Positions 36,701-44,699 of a DNA stretch of 45,035 bases are shown here, in pieces (position 1 is the stretch's first letter; every line of letters begins with the position of its first letter). Under the pieces are notes generated by a model. It was not told the DNA's origin and did not search any database. It worked only from the letters and a program-made list of their open reading frames with translations. Made by a program: the position numbers and the translations under genes. The DNA is from Acanthaster planci. Its lineage: Eukaryota; Echinodermata; Asteroidea; Valvatida; Acanthasteridae. The stretch is from NCBI RefSeq assembly GCF_001949145.1, contig NW_019091466.1, positions 307,517-352,551 on the forward strand, in the 5' to 3' direction.

Positions 36701-39227
36701 TGGAACGCATTATTGCACAGGTAGGCCATTCTTGAATATGGAATGATGTCTCTCCTTTCTACTGTGGTACCAGGTGTAATGTACATTTATGTCCCTGTAG
36801 TTACATGTTATAGTGCTACACAATCAGCTAGAAGGTTCAGTATTGTACATATTCATAAGAAACATTCAAAATGCTAAAGTTTTCACACATTTTACAAATA
36901 AGATGATACTTCCCTTTTTGTAAAATCAGCACTTGTTTTAACCATAAGGGTCTTACTTTGTTTTATGGGTCTAAAGTGGGATGCACTGGCCGAAATTTAA
37001 AAACTGTTCTGTTGCTCTGAAGCCAGCTTTAATTTTTGATCTATTAGACATAAGTTTGTACAAAAATAATACAGTATGTAATATCACTGCTTGATTTTGT
37101 ATGAGGCAAAGTTGAAAACTTACTAAGTTTGGCAAGGAGCTAAGTGCTTATACTGCTGCATGAAATATTAATGTTTTGTGTAGCAGTGCACAACTGTGAA
37201 TGTAAACCTGTGAATGAATTATCCTTTCTACTTGATTTGCAAAGTATGATGTGTTGTTGTAATGATAATGATGCGCCCTGCGCACCCAGCAGGGTGGATA
37301 TGTGTGCAATATAAATCTGAATTATCATTATTAATTCAATTACTTTTATTGTTTTAAAGTATCACACATAAGGGTATACTACACGATTTTATTTTTCGAA
37401 TTAAAGTACATGTATATATATTGCAGTTTCACATATAAGAAACTGGTACTCGATAAGTTCCAATTTGATACTCAATTTTGCTGGAGTTTTGAAAGGAAAG
37501 CATTAAATCTCTTGCTGTAATGTTTGTAAATTAAAAACAGTCAATATCAAGTCAGTTATGTTATATAAAAAATTAATTCTTTAAGCAACACGTATTTCTG
37601 AACCATGAAAAATTAAAAGCTGGGTATTTTGTTTCACTTTTTTTTTCAAAATATTGTTTCATTACATGGTTTAAAAAAGATTCCTTTTTCCAAAAGCACG
37701 GACCATCACTTATAAATTCTTAATTAGAATTTAACTCTGTGGTCTTCTTGTTTACTAAACAATCCCTTCATAGTGTACCATTGGACCCCTGAACCCCAAA
37801 GTTATTAAGTTGTACTAATGTAGGATTTTCTTTACACAAGTACATGTATACATGTATGTATTGATTTTTGATACACCAAGCCCTCATGAATTTGTTCAGT
37901 AATGTCTTGTCATTTTGACTTCAGTTTTGTGAAAATGACACCTACTGTTCTCACTCAAAGCTCATTTTGCCATGTCAGGTCAGCCAAAAATTTAAAGTCT
38001 ACTGCATTCAACTTACCCAAATCACCTTCTGATACATTATTTCCCTAATGCCACTTAGCCATTCGCTAAAACTTGATTAACGACAGTTGCGCCTTCATGT
38101 GCCACAATGTAACATATCAGCGCCATCATGATCGTCCTTTTTCTTAGCATCGTACATGTGTAAGTCACGAACGTGTATTTAACACAGTACAGTGCAATTA
38201 ATAGTCAACCTCAAAAGTGGGAAAATTTCTCACACTTTTTCCCATCTGAGAAAATTCAAAACAAAACAGTTCTATATCTTCATTACCACCGAGGTTAACA
38301 CAGTCAGTGGTCATCACAATTATATCAAGTAATATTATGTACACACATAGATATTGCTATATTTCCGAGTCAAAAATTAAAGCTTGCATCTTTATGCATG
38401 ATGTGGAAAAGCCTTCTGGACATTGTAAATGGTCAAAATAGCTGTAGGTTGGTTTCTTTTTATTCTCTCCCAATCCTGTAGATTTTTTACATTTTAATTG
38501 GCCACTCCTTTTGGACTTACAATAAAGTTGTATTTCTGTGAAATCTAACTCAGGTAAAGACCCCATAGTGGACTCATGTCTTGAAGCATTTTTTCAGTAT
38601 GATGTTGGATATCACCGATTTTTTGAAATGGAATTTGATGGATTTATTTCAGCCTGTTGACTTCTTTGAGACAGTTCTTGCCTTTGAGCCTGAAGACTGT
38701 CCAAATATCCTGCTCATAATCATGGATCTATGCATGCCTATCTATTAACATACCTCTACAACTGAGTTGTAAATATGCCAAAGCCCCTCAAGGTGATAAT
38801 GTTTATTACCTGAGGAAATGGTGATCAAGTACAAAAGTCAACTTTGTTAATGTATTTGTACTTCAGCAGTGAATGGGTAAGGTGAAATTTGAACTTGCCG
38901 TCTTAAGTTGCTCACAGGGTGAAGAAAAATATGTAATGTGATATGTATGAACTGTATGCAGACTTGTGAAGTCTGATTTCTGCAAGGGCATGATCTTAGC
39001 TTTTTTCTCTCCCTGCATCAGATGTAGGTGATAATATCACAGCTGGGTTCAATTTATTTTCTGTATATGTTTTTCTACAGCGCCACAGTGTCCGTGTTAT
39101 TCCTGTAGCTCAAGCAATGTACAAATGGAAAGAAACCCAAGGAAGCTTCTTTGTGTATGGCTTTGAGCACAAAGTGTATGCACCAGACTACCCCCAGCAA
39201 TGCTGCTGTGGATGCACCATTCTGTAA
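15534..39227 (+). CDS. SSUH2: SSUH2 homologue, whole 11-exon coding region
   Basis: Spliced coding region of 1344 nt, giving 447 residues. Exons: 15534-15746, 18337-18473, 20762-20891, 24011-24071, 24451-24575, 27785-27847, 28391-28557, 33944-34036, 35239-35341, 36616-36720 and 39081-39227. Every intron is GT-AG and all phases close. The family is recognised from the order of blocks: an N-domain ending in a YKLETFTEKR-type strand, PWDMQ, VPHTASVK, six CxxC motifs with DnaJ-like CxxCxGxG character, an IEW strand, and a C-terminal KVYAPDYP then CCCGCTIL. SSUH2 proteins are metazoan homologues of C. elegans ssu-2; the human gene has been linked to dentin formation, but the biochemical role is poorly known. 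The DnaJ-like zinc-binding core suggests chaperone-type or protein-binding activity (inference). Unusual here are the tandem repeats in the N-terminus and a His/Gly insert in the core. The identification is from remembered family features, not a search. Confidence 0.9.
15603..15722 (+). repeat. SSUH2: 30-bp coding minisatellite, four units
   Basis: Four near-identical 30-bp units in frame, each encoding GYPQ(P/S)QGQ(V/D)G. Differences between units are few (for example CCC to TCC giving Pro to Ser, and GTT to GAT giving Val to Asp), which points to recent unit duplication or gene conversion, so copy number may vary between individuals. Confidence 0.9.
15747..18336 (+). other. SSUH2 intron 1
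   Basis: 2590 bases, GT-AG. No exon seen inside. Includes repeat copy B. Confidence 0.8.
17855..17972 (+). repeat. dispersed repeat, copy B
   Basis: Same orientation as copy A: TTTTTTACGCAGCAGGCATT, GCGGGCATT and GGGAAACTGTCTGAGG. It lies in SSUH2 intron 1. Confidence 0.55.
18337..18473 (+). CDS. SSUH2: SSUH2 exon 2
   Basis: The acceptor TTCTAG ends at 18336; the exon enters in phase 0 and leaves after two bases of a codon at CAA|gtaagt. It encodes residues 72-116, starting PLVDATAPPADK, plus two bases of Asn117. It is a Pro/Ala-rich linker with SGYANFGAPLAPPAYD, leading into the conserved domain. A second AG at 18345-18346 was not chosen because it would shift the frame. Confidence 0.85.
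19405..19422. repeat. 18-bp perfect palindrome
   Basis: GTCAGTGGTACCACTGAC is its own reverse complement. It may be a binding site or the centre of a decayed element. Confidence 0.7.
20575..20645. repeat. GATTTAAATC palindromic tract
   Basis: TGATTTAAATCA-type words occur about four times, partly as TTTGATTTAAATCAAGG, ending ATAACCCTGCCC. This tract type is common as a transposon tail or AT satellite in animal genomes. Confidence 0.6.
20762..20891 (+). CDS. SSUH2: SSUH2 exon 3: start of conserved domain
   Basis: The acceptor AAATAG ends at 20761. The first T completes Asn117; the exon then reads MPTVTVEQAREALLSHVAEN and CCYGKKAAQEMV, ending with His160 at CAT|gtaagt. This is the conserved SSUH2 block with the paired cysteines of the NCCYG motif (residues 137-141). 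The codon for Met118 lies two bases into the exon and could be mistaken for a start, but the open frame and phases through exons 1 and 2 support the longer protein. Confidence 0.9.
20930..21830. mobile_element. possible inserted element with zinc-finger-like relic
   Basis: The block is GC- and CpG-richer than its surroundings. At about 21480-21530 the + strand reads SGCKFCGRVFQ and, one frame over, MTRHVKSKEK, together resembling a C2H2 finger broken by a frameshift. ATAGAGGGAT near 21330 and its complement near 21748 might be short ends. Identity unknown. Confidence 0.25.
23717..23869. other. assembly gap (153 N)
   Basis: Run of N. Frames drawn across it are artefacts. Confidence 1.
24011..24071 (+). 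CDS. SSUH2: SSUH2 exon 4
   Basis: A short 61-nt exon after the acceptor CTTGAAG. It encodes residues 161-180, YKLETFTEKRTTAWASEPFR, plus the first base of Gly181, with donor G|gtatgt. The LETF(T/S)E..(T/S).W pattern is one of the clearest SSUH2 signatures. The N gap lies about 140 bases upstream in the preceding intron and does not touch this exon. Confidence 0.9.
24451..24575 (+). CDS. SSUH2: SSUH2 exon 5
   Basis: The acceptor TTTATCAG ends at 24450. The exon completes Gly181 and encodes residues 182-222, including GPAPGPWDMQCNPPAKF and the strand GVEVPHTASVK, ending in phase 0 at AAG|gtaagc. PWD(I/M) and VPH(T/S)S.VK are family-typical and lead directly into the first CxxC of exon 6, so no coding exon appears to be missing between them. 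Confidence 0.9.
25054..25130. mobile_element. pogo/Tigger-like terminal inverted repeat fragment
   Basis: TACAGTGGAACGTCATTATAACGAA, followed by TTTGGTATAGTGATCGTTCAGTATAGC, resembles the CAGTGGAACCTCGTTATAACGAA ends of Tc1/mariner-superfamily pogo elements. No matching second end was found, so it is a truncated or solitary end. Confidence 0.45.
26094..26360. repeat. three inverted/direct copies of a CTACCCCAAACA word
   Basis: GACTGTTTGGGGTAG at 26094-26108 is the exact complement of 26161-26175. The sequence GAATACCTACCCCAAACA (26155-26172) is complemented by TGTTTGGAGTAGGTATTC at about 26338-26355 with one mismatch. A hairpin CCCACATTTCTGTGGG follows at about 26369. Confidence 0.65.
27785..27847 (+). 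CDS. SSUH2: SSUH2 exon 6: CxxC motifs 1 and 2
   Basis: A 63-nt exon, phase 0 at both ends, between TTCCATAG and AAT|gtaagt. It encodes residues 223-243: CHDCVGIG with cysteines 224/227, and CHSCHGDG with cysteines 235/238. These are DnaJ-type CxxCxGxG zinc-binding repeats. Confidence 0.92.
28391..28557 (+). CDS. SSUH2: SSUH2 exon 7: CxxC 3 and 4 with His/Gly-rich insert
   Basis: The acceptor TTTACTGTAG ends at 28390, and the donor is CAGAA|gtaagt, leaving two bases of Lys299. It encodes residues 244-298: CHHCNGSG (Cys246/249), an acidic DDD run, a (G)HH-repeat stretch at 265-283 holding 14 histidines, then CTWCHGTG (Cys289/292). The repeat is 9-bp GGACACCAT-type DNA. Metal binding by the insert is plausible but inferred. 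Confidence 0.92.
28458..28513 (+). repeat. SSUH2: 9-bp coding microrepeat (Gly-His-His)n
   Basis: About five 9-bp units of GGACACCAT type with a CAC/CAT wobble difference in one unit, entirely inside exon 7 and in frame. It expands the spacing between CxxC 3 and 4 from the usual short linker to a 39-residue loop. Confidence 0.85.
29064..29676. mobile_element. ~610 bp non-autonomous element with inverted ends
   Basis: AGCTGATTTCATGAAAC then GTGGCATAACT on the left is matched in reverse complement on the right by AGCTGATTTCACGAAACGTGGCATAACT (about 29638-29666). Further matches inward (TTGCGCAAT/GTGCGCAAT) show long, gapped arms. Inside, ACTTACGCA and GCATAACTTA words recur. No coding capacity. 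Confidence 0.6.
32011..32300. repeat. tandem pair of a ~145 bp repeat
   Basis: Units start at 32011 and 32156. Both contain TTCAAATTTGGTT, AAGCCTATTACATT and an A(A/G)GGTCA(A/-)-type stretch. Diverged by roughly a quarter. Similar AAGGTCAAGG words also occur near 8246. Confidence 0.65.
33944..34036 (+). CDS. SSUH2: SSUH2 exon 8: CxxC motifs 5 and 6
   Basis: The acceptor CCCAATAG ends at 33943; the first G completes Lys299. It encodes residues 300-329: CQKCHGHG (Cys300/303), CGNCAGTG (Cys311/314), then the hydrophobic strand LKVFIKLTIE and two bases of Trp330, with donor TG|gtaagt. The 5386-base intron before it is the longest in the gene. Confidence 0.92.
34037..35238 (+). other. SSUH2 intron 8
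   Basis: 1202 bases, GT-AG, no further feature seen. Confidence 0.8.
35239..35341 (+). CDS. SSUH2: SSUH2 exon 9
   Basis: The acceptor CATAACAG ends at 35238; G completes Trp330. It encodes residues 331-364, starting FNHLSDSIVER and containing SLPDELIRGVTGE, ending in phase 0 at CGG|gtaagt. It matches the family region between the zinc core and the C-terminal domain. Confidence 0.9.
35342..36615 (+). other. SSUH2 intron 9
   Basis: 1274 bases, GT-AG, no further feature seen. Confidence 0.8.
36616..36720 (+). CDS. SSUH2: SSUH2 exon 10
   Basis: A 105-nt exon, phase 0 at both ends, between CCTACTAG and CAG|gtaggc. It encodes residues 365-399, beginning VWPINHFPDQTINQASKQ. The V.P(I/V)..FP..TI..AS pattern fits the SSUH2 C-terminal domain. 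Confidence 0.9.
36721..39080 (+). other. SSUH2 intron 10
   Basis: 2360 bases, GT-AG. Contains a SINE-like tail at 37255-37335; otherwise AT-rich. Confidence 0.8.
37255..37335 (+). mobile_element. SINE-like 3' tail
   Basis: GCGCCCTGCGCACCCAGCAG followed by GCAATATAAATCTGAATTATCATTATTAA resembles the GCGCTATATAAAT...(ATT)n tail of tRNA-derived or LINE-mobilised SINEs in marine invertebrates. No A/B-box head was identified. Confidence 0.35.
39081..39227 (+). CDS. SSUH2: SSUH2 exon 11: C-terminus and stop
   Basis: The acceptor TTTTTCTACAG ends at 39080. It encodes residues 400-447 and TAA at 39225-39227. It contains SVRVIPVAQAMYKW, FFVYGFEHKVYAPDYP and the tail CCCGCTIL. The last four residues, CTIL, have CaaX form with Leu last, which would suit geranylgeranylation if the end is exposed (inference). 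Confidence 0.92.
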   Translation, partial: RHSVRVIPVAQAMYKWKETQGSFFVYGFEHKVYAPDYPQQCCCGCTIL

Positions 39228-39985
39228 GCCCATCAAGGGGATACAACACAAATCACCTGTGAACTGTGTGTAATATTGATCAGTACAGAGTAAGTGGTTC
39301 ATAGATCATGGACCAAACTTAAATCATTCTGAAACCACTGTGCTGTTCTTAAATTGAAAATATATTTTAAAATTCAATTTACTTAATGGTTACATTTCTC
39401 ATATAGAAACTGTTTCAGTTCACTCCACACACAGCTATTTCCTTCATACATGTAGTTTTAATTCCTCCATACATTTAGTCTGAAGTGAAAGCGTAGAAGA
39501 AATATTTTTCCTTTAACAATTTGATTGACAAAAGTGGAGAAGAAAAAGCAATGGTGCGTAAAATGTGTTTTGGTGAGATTTTACCAACATGAATATTTTC
39601 AATTATTGAACATCTTGGATTGATCATACAGCTGACTGAAATCAAATCAGATGTCAAAATTCATGATTAAAATCAATTTCCTGTTTTTAAGTGAATTATG
39701 TTAACCATACATGTATCCATAAACGTATGCATTGTTTTTGAAGAGAACATAAACCTGAAAGGAAACATGCATTTTGACCAGCTACATGTAAGAGCTACAT
39801 GTATGTTGTGGCCATTCATTAGCCAGAAATGAGAAAGCAATTGTGTACAATTAATAGCAATGAACCAAAAATCACATTTAATTTTCAGTATCCTACCTAC
39901 TCAGTAAAAGTAGAATCTGTATTCGACTTTAAAAGTGCTTGCTCATAATCTCAACTTGCTTAAGAATCAGCAAATGATGATGTGT

Positions 39986-40464
39986 ATAGACCTACATGTT
40001 GACGTAATGCAGTGTTTACCGCAGTGCATTGTGGGTGAAAGGTGGGGATGTTGCAGGAACGCGTCGACGTGACACGTCATGTGTAACGTATACTATATGG
40101 CGTGTGTATCAACCTGACACCAAAAAAGAAAAAAATTACCGATTACCGTCCGAAATGGTCATTGTGAACAGCTCTGTTCAATTGGGTTTATCAAGCACTC
40201 AACGAACGCCAGAGCTGTGTTTTTTTTTTTTAAACTTCTAAGAGACCGCAAACGGCGACAGATTTCTGTGAGAAATAAGGCTATTTATTTATTTTCACAT
40301 GAATCATTTAAATTTTTTATTTTCTTCGTGTCAGGCCGATACACACGCCTATAGTATACGTTACACATAACGTGTCACGTTGATGCATTCCTGCAACATC
40401 CCCACCTTTCACCCACAATGCACCGTGGTAAACACTGCATTATGTCATAATGTTGTAGGTCTAT
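39986..40464. mobile_element. 479 bp MITE with ~136 bp inverted arms, THAP family
   Basis: The arms 39986-40120 and 40328-40464 are about 90% identical as reverse complements. They begin ATAGACCTACA and include TTTACC.C.GTGCATTGTGGG and GTGTAACGTATACTATA. The 207 bp middle includes GCCAGAGCTGTG, a T run, then a frame reading FKLLRDRKRRQ, which aligns with the THAP-encoding part of the remnant at 322-613. It is therefore a non-autonomous derivative of that transposon family, and the better preserved of the two. Target duplication not resolved. Confidence 0.8.
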
Positions 40465-41473
40465 TGACCCATGTAAAGTTGTTTAAGTCAAGTTGAACAC
40501 TATTATTTCATATACTTATACGTTTTTCCATGCTAGTGTTTCACCTGTTGAACAAATGAAGATATACATATTCCAGGGAGATGTCATTTTAATTAGCTTT
40601 AGATGAAACCAAAAATCATTTTTTGAAATAAAATGTCACGGAAAATTTCTTTTTTTTATTTTACTGTAAAAAATGCCTTTCTTACTCCAGTACATGTAAT
40701 TTATAAAACTTTTTGAATTGTTTTACAAAAAGCAAAAGTGAAAATAATCAAATGCCTTGAAGGCTTTTGGGGAATATTAAGACTTCTTCAGATGAAAACT
40801 TTTAGACTCTACAAAATTTGAAAACTAAATATTTCATAAATTCTTAAAAGAAAACCAGATTTTTTAATGCAGTTGAGTTTTGTGGGAAACAGATAACATT
40901 GTTATGACCTTTCTTCTTCCCCATTCCATGTCGGTTTTTGTGTGAAGCTGCTTATTATATTTACTCTTATTTGCTGGTTTTGTACATTGAATTTCCAAAT
41001 AATCGACTATTTAGACATAGAGCAACATAGATGAACTTGCCCAAAATTGTTGAATATCAAAATTGGATTAGAGCATTGACTTCGAAGCGGATGATCATGA
41101 GAAGTATCAAGCATGCCGCTTCATAAAGGTTTGACGTTGGTACATGTACCGGTAGGTAAAGGTTAAAAGACATGTAGTATCACCATATAAGCCTGTAGAC
41201 TGCTTGAGTTTTAGTTAGATTGTTTGTATGTCTGCTTTTAGTATGTACTCTGCCTAATATCAAATGAATGCCAAATTTCTGCCCAGTTAAAATAAAAATT
41301 AAGCAGATTGGAATAATAGAATATTTTTATGATATGTGTTGTGGCTATGCCGAGTATAAAATATATTTTTAGCAATCAGTACTTTTACTCAGAAAATGAA
41401 AAAATGCATCAGCTGAAGTGAGAATGCATGAAATGAACTGTGTAGCATGTGTATATCTATGCCTCTAATATCT

Positions 41474-41479
41474 AATAAA
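41474..41479 (+). terminator. candidate polyadenylation signal
   Basis: AATAAA followed within about 15 bases by a T/G-rich stretch. It is a candidate end for the SSUH2 transcript, 2.25 kb after the stop. Weak because AATAAA is common in AT-rich DNA. Confidence 0.3.
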
Positions 41480-41490
41480 CACTTTTTGGC

Positions 41491-43376
41491 ATTCCTAGAA
41501 ACTTGTATTTTCATTGACTTATTTTAAATTGCCTCAACTTAAAGGAAAGTACTTAAACCATTTTTTCTACACAATCTTAGCAATAAATTAACTGTGATCA
41601 TGGAAATACGTACCTTTATAGTCAGTGTATCTCTGCTTTGGACTGGTGTGAAGGTTGAACGATCTCGGGTAGGGTTTTTGGTAAAGGAAATCTCAGAGTA
41701 ACAGAAACATTCCCTCTATCATTGGGTACAAAAAACCCATGTCATGGTGAACTAATGTATTTGTTCACAGTTGCTTTGCATGCTAACATCCCTTAGTGGT
41801 GTGTCAGAACCTTTGTGCAGCAAACCAACCATTTTAGCAGCACTCATTCCAACTCGATAACTTTAGTTCTGCAGCAGAATTTTGTCCCCCCCCCCAATCC
41901 ACCCGATGTATTGCATTCACAATGTTTCTAAATCTGGTTAATTTCCTATACCATGTCGATTTAAATATGTAATAAGTTTGTATTATGTTTACCAAAAATA
42001 TATCATGCAAAATCAGAGATCAGGTACAAAATGAAAATCCAAGCATCAACTTTGTTTTGTTGTTATCACCGTTTTTCCCAAAGACACATGACACATTAAC
42101 AGAGTCATAATGTACTTCAAAAATAATAGACTGCTACAAACTACATGCCAACAGGAATCAGATCCTGAAACAAACAAATCAAGAAGTTAGGAGGCCCTGA
42201 TATTTACATCCTGGCAAAATAGTTTCATTAAAGGCTATATATAAGCCTATTACATGTACATGTATATACATTCAAAAGATTGACATTAAATGTTAATTTA
42301 AAATAAACAGTGGCAAAAAAAGTTCCACCAAATGTGGACATTTTACTCTCCTCAATCTAAAATTTAACCGGAACCCCTTGGCCAATTTGCTAGGGCACAT
42401 CCTTAATCCATCAAATCCCCAATTGCCCTGCCAAACAACTGCATTCATCCTCAATCCTCCGAAACCATCTGGAGGATTGAGGGGGTTATGGTTTATAAGG
42501 GCTGCAGACTACACTGCAGAGAGTTTAGTCTTGGTGCCAACACCTTGCTGGTTGTTGTTTTCCGTCTTTTTTTCCATCTGTCCACCTGGTTTTGTACAAT
42601 TAGCAAACATTCACTTCAATAAACTCTGCAATGAATGCAATTTCATAATGTCAGATGGTTTGCTAACAACCATTGTTGCTTCTGGACCTGCAGTTGATTC
42701 TTGCATAATTCTGGACTTGTTATGTCTTAAATTACTAGAGCACAAACTCGATCATCATGCAGAGAAGCTTTGACGCCTCCTGAGTGCAGACAGTTTGAAT
42801 TGATACACATATCTGCAGAGCATAATAAGATTCCAAATTACGTTGCCTGAATGCAATGGGCAAGTACACATTCAGCCATTTCCTGTAAAGGCATCTGCTA
42901 CATATACCGACACAAGAATGCAAACAGCCATGTAGCCAGTTTTCTACAGGTATGTGCAGGGACATGGATGCACCTAGCAGACAACACTTTGCACAGCAGT
43001 CAGTGCTGTAGTTATTCACGGCCGTCATCCTGTAACTTGAACCCACTGTTGATGGATAAGACCTAAAGGGTAGATAATAATTAGGTGGTAAATATCAGAA
43101 GTAACATCTTGAATTTGTAGCAATTTCCAATTTTTTCAGAAGTATTCAACTCAATAAAATAACCAAAACAGTTCTGTTAGACATTTATTTCAGTGTAAGG
43201 GATTGTGAATCAGCCTATAGGAAACTCCAGTTCCTTCAAAACAGCCAAGGTCAATTCTTGGATCCAATTACATTTGTGATAAGTAACCACATGTTGCTGG
43301 GTTGAATTTGAAGTTGCATGACGTATATACCCGGGGTATTTTCAAGATTTTCCATTTTCAACATTTTTCAAAAATT
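41491..43376. other. intergenic between convergent genes
   Basis: No recognisable gene. Contains a strong hairpin at 42449-42482. A 131-codon frame at 42378-42773 shows no domain and overlaps this hairpin. Confidence 0.4.
42449..42482. repeat. 12-bp perfect hairpin
   Basis: CCTCAATCCTCC at 42449-42460 and GGAGGATTGAGG at 42471-42482, loop of 10 bases. Confidence 0.75.
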
Positions 43377-43514
43377 CATCTTCATTTACTGGACATTTAC
43401 ACCCACAGGAATGACTGTCTGGATTCTACTCTAATCTGACAGACAACATCTATTGACGCTGGAGTATTTTAGCCAGGCCTGCCGCCTTGTAAAAAGAGCC
43501 CAGATTGTGCGGTG
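43377..43514 (+). repeat. dispersed repeat, copy 2 of 2
   Basis: The partner of 12984-13087, 30 kb away. It carries about 35 extra bases (near 43422-43457) after GACTGTCTGGA, either an insertion here or a deletion in the other copy. Confidence 0.75.
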
Positions 43515-44350
43515 TTGTGTAATTTTCTTTGTTCCCAAAACTGGCACAGTGCGCTGCTGCTGCTGCTGGCTCTGTTCAACAGGGACCAGATTAGCATGCA
43601 GCAGTATTGTATCGCTCATTGCTGGAGCACTTGTGTCCCCGGTGGTATGCATATAAACTTAAGGAGTCCGGTTCCGGAAACCTCAGCAGCAAGTAGTTAA
43701 TATTTACCTTAATTGCATGTTTTGCAGGACCATGGCTCTTATACAAAGACAATCACTCGAAAACAATATTGCTTACTTCAATATTTGGTTGAGGAAATTA
43801 TACATTTACTTGTATACCAGTCTGTTATGTGTGCAGAAAAATATTCCATATATTTCTTATGACTACTCAGTAGTTGTTTTTCCCAGCAGTGATCATGTGG
43901 TAAATGATGCAGAGATTATGAGGCCTATTCAAAAGATGATGTTACTGTCAAACATCTTCCAAACACTACCAAAATGTGAAATAGGTGTGATACAGCACTC
44001 TTGCAACTATGACTTGTAATGAAACAAAAAACTTCACTGTTACTTCACATCTTGGGTACTATATGCCACCTAACAACTACTAACTACTTGGGACATAAAT
44101 CTTTCACCCAGAGAAGGTATAAAAAAGCTATGGGTGCCACAGTGTTCAATGCTATCTACATTACCAAACATATGTACATACATGTTGCCATTGTGAAAAG
44201 TCTTATTTCAGCATGCTATGATACAACTGGCACAAAAAGTACAAAACAGTAGAATCTGAGTCAGATTAATATTTCAAGGCTCCTAAGCCACATCAATTTT
44301 TACACTAAAACTTAAAATATTGCCCCATTTATATAAACGTACATATCAAG
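43515..44350. other. intergenic, no gene recognised
   Basis: Two successive + strand frames (43717-44019 and 44019-44252) have no recognisable domain or splice context and are treated as chance. Confidence 0.35.
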
Positions 44351-44356
44351 ATTTAT
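44351..44356 (-). terminator. candidate polyadenylation signal for the - strand exon
   Basis: TTTATT on the + strand is AATAAA on the - strand, about 113 bases after the stop codon at 44469. The spacing fits a short 3'UTR. A further TTTATT lies near 44388. Confidence 0.3.
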
Positions 44357-44468
44357 TCCATGTGACAAATTGCTGTTTCTCCGTAAACTTTTATTTTCAA
44401 ATGATTATGAAAAAATAATCCTGATGGTTATCTGTATCTAGTTAGACTGATATCTGTTGGTGGCTTTT

Positions 44469-44699
44469 TTAAGGACAGTTCAAACAGCGATACTCTTGTA
44501 TTCTATTGTAAAGTGTAGTTTGAATTTCAGGGTTAGTGATATGATGCCACATGAAGTTGGGGTTTTTGAGGTCCCTCTGAAAGTCAGTCACAGCAAGTAG
44601 GTTGAGACACACACCATCTGCTGAGCCATGTGGCCGGCCAAGGTGTTCAATACACAACAGTCCACGCAAAAAGTAGCCATTGCTAGCGCTGAAAGTCTC
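44469..44699 (-). CDS. last coding exon of an unidentified neighbouring gene
   Basis: On the - strand an open frame runs from an acceptor (TTTGTTAG just upstream of 44699) to TAA at 44469-44471: 76 residues entered in phase 0, starting ETFSASNGYFLRGLLCIEHL and ending IQEYRCLNCP. The composition is balanced and globular (Gly, Pro, Trp, His, Cys, charged residues), unlike the low-complexity frames nearby. I see no upstream exon in the remaining 336 bases, so the rest of the gene lies to the right of the window. I do not recognise the family. A domesticated transposon remnant is an alternative. Orientation would be tail-to-tail with the SSUH2 gene. Confidence 0.45.
   Translation of the reverse strand, partial: ETFSASNGYFLRGLLCIEHLGRPHGSADGVCLNLLAVTDFQRDLKNPNFMWHHITNPEIQTTLYNRIQEYRCLNCP

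Larger units (their letters stand above)
39228..41490 (+). other. probable SSUH2 3'UTR region
   Basis: No coding sequence is visible. The best polyadenylation hexamer on this strand is AATAAA at 41474-41479, and another AATAAA lies near 40628. If the distal one is used, the transcript would carry the 479 bp inverted-repeat element at 39986-40464 in its 3'UTR. No clear hexamer was found closer to the stop codon, so the true end is uncertain. Confidence 0.4.

Noticed and set aside
42378-42773. A 131-codon + strand frame
   Set aside because: It includes a perfect hairpin and has no family resemblance or flanking splice sites that I could support.
43717-44252. Two consecutive + strand frames of 100 and 77 codons
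   Set aside because: They look like AT-rich chance translations, without a motif or a convincing link to either neighbouring gene.
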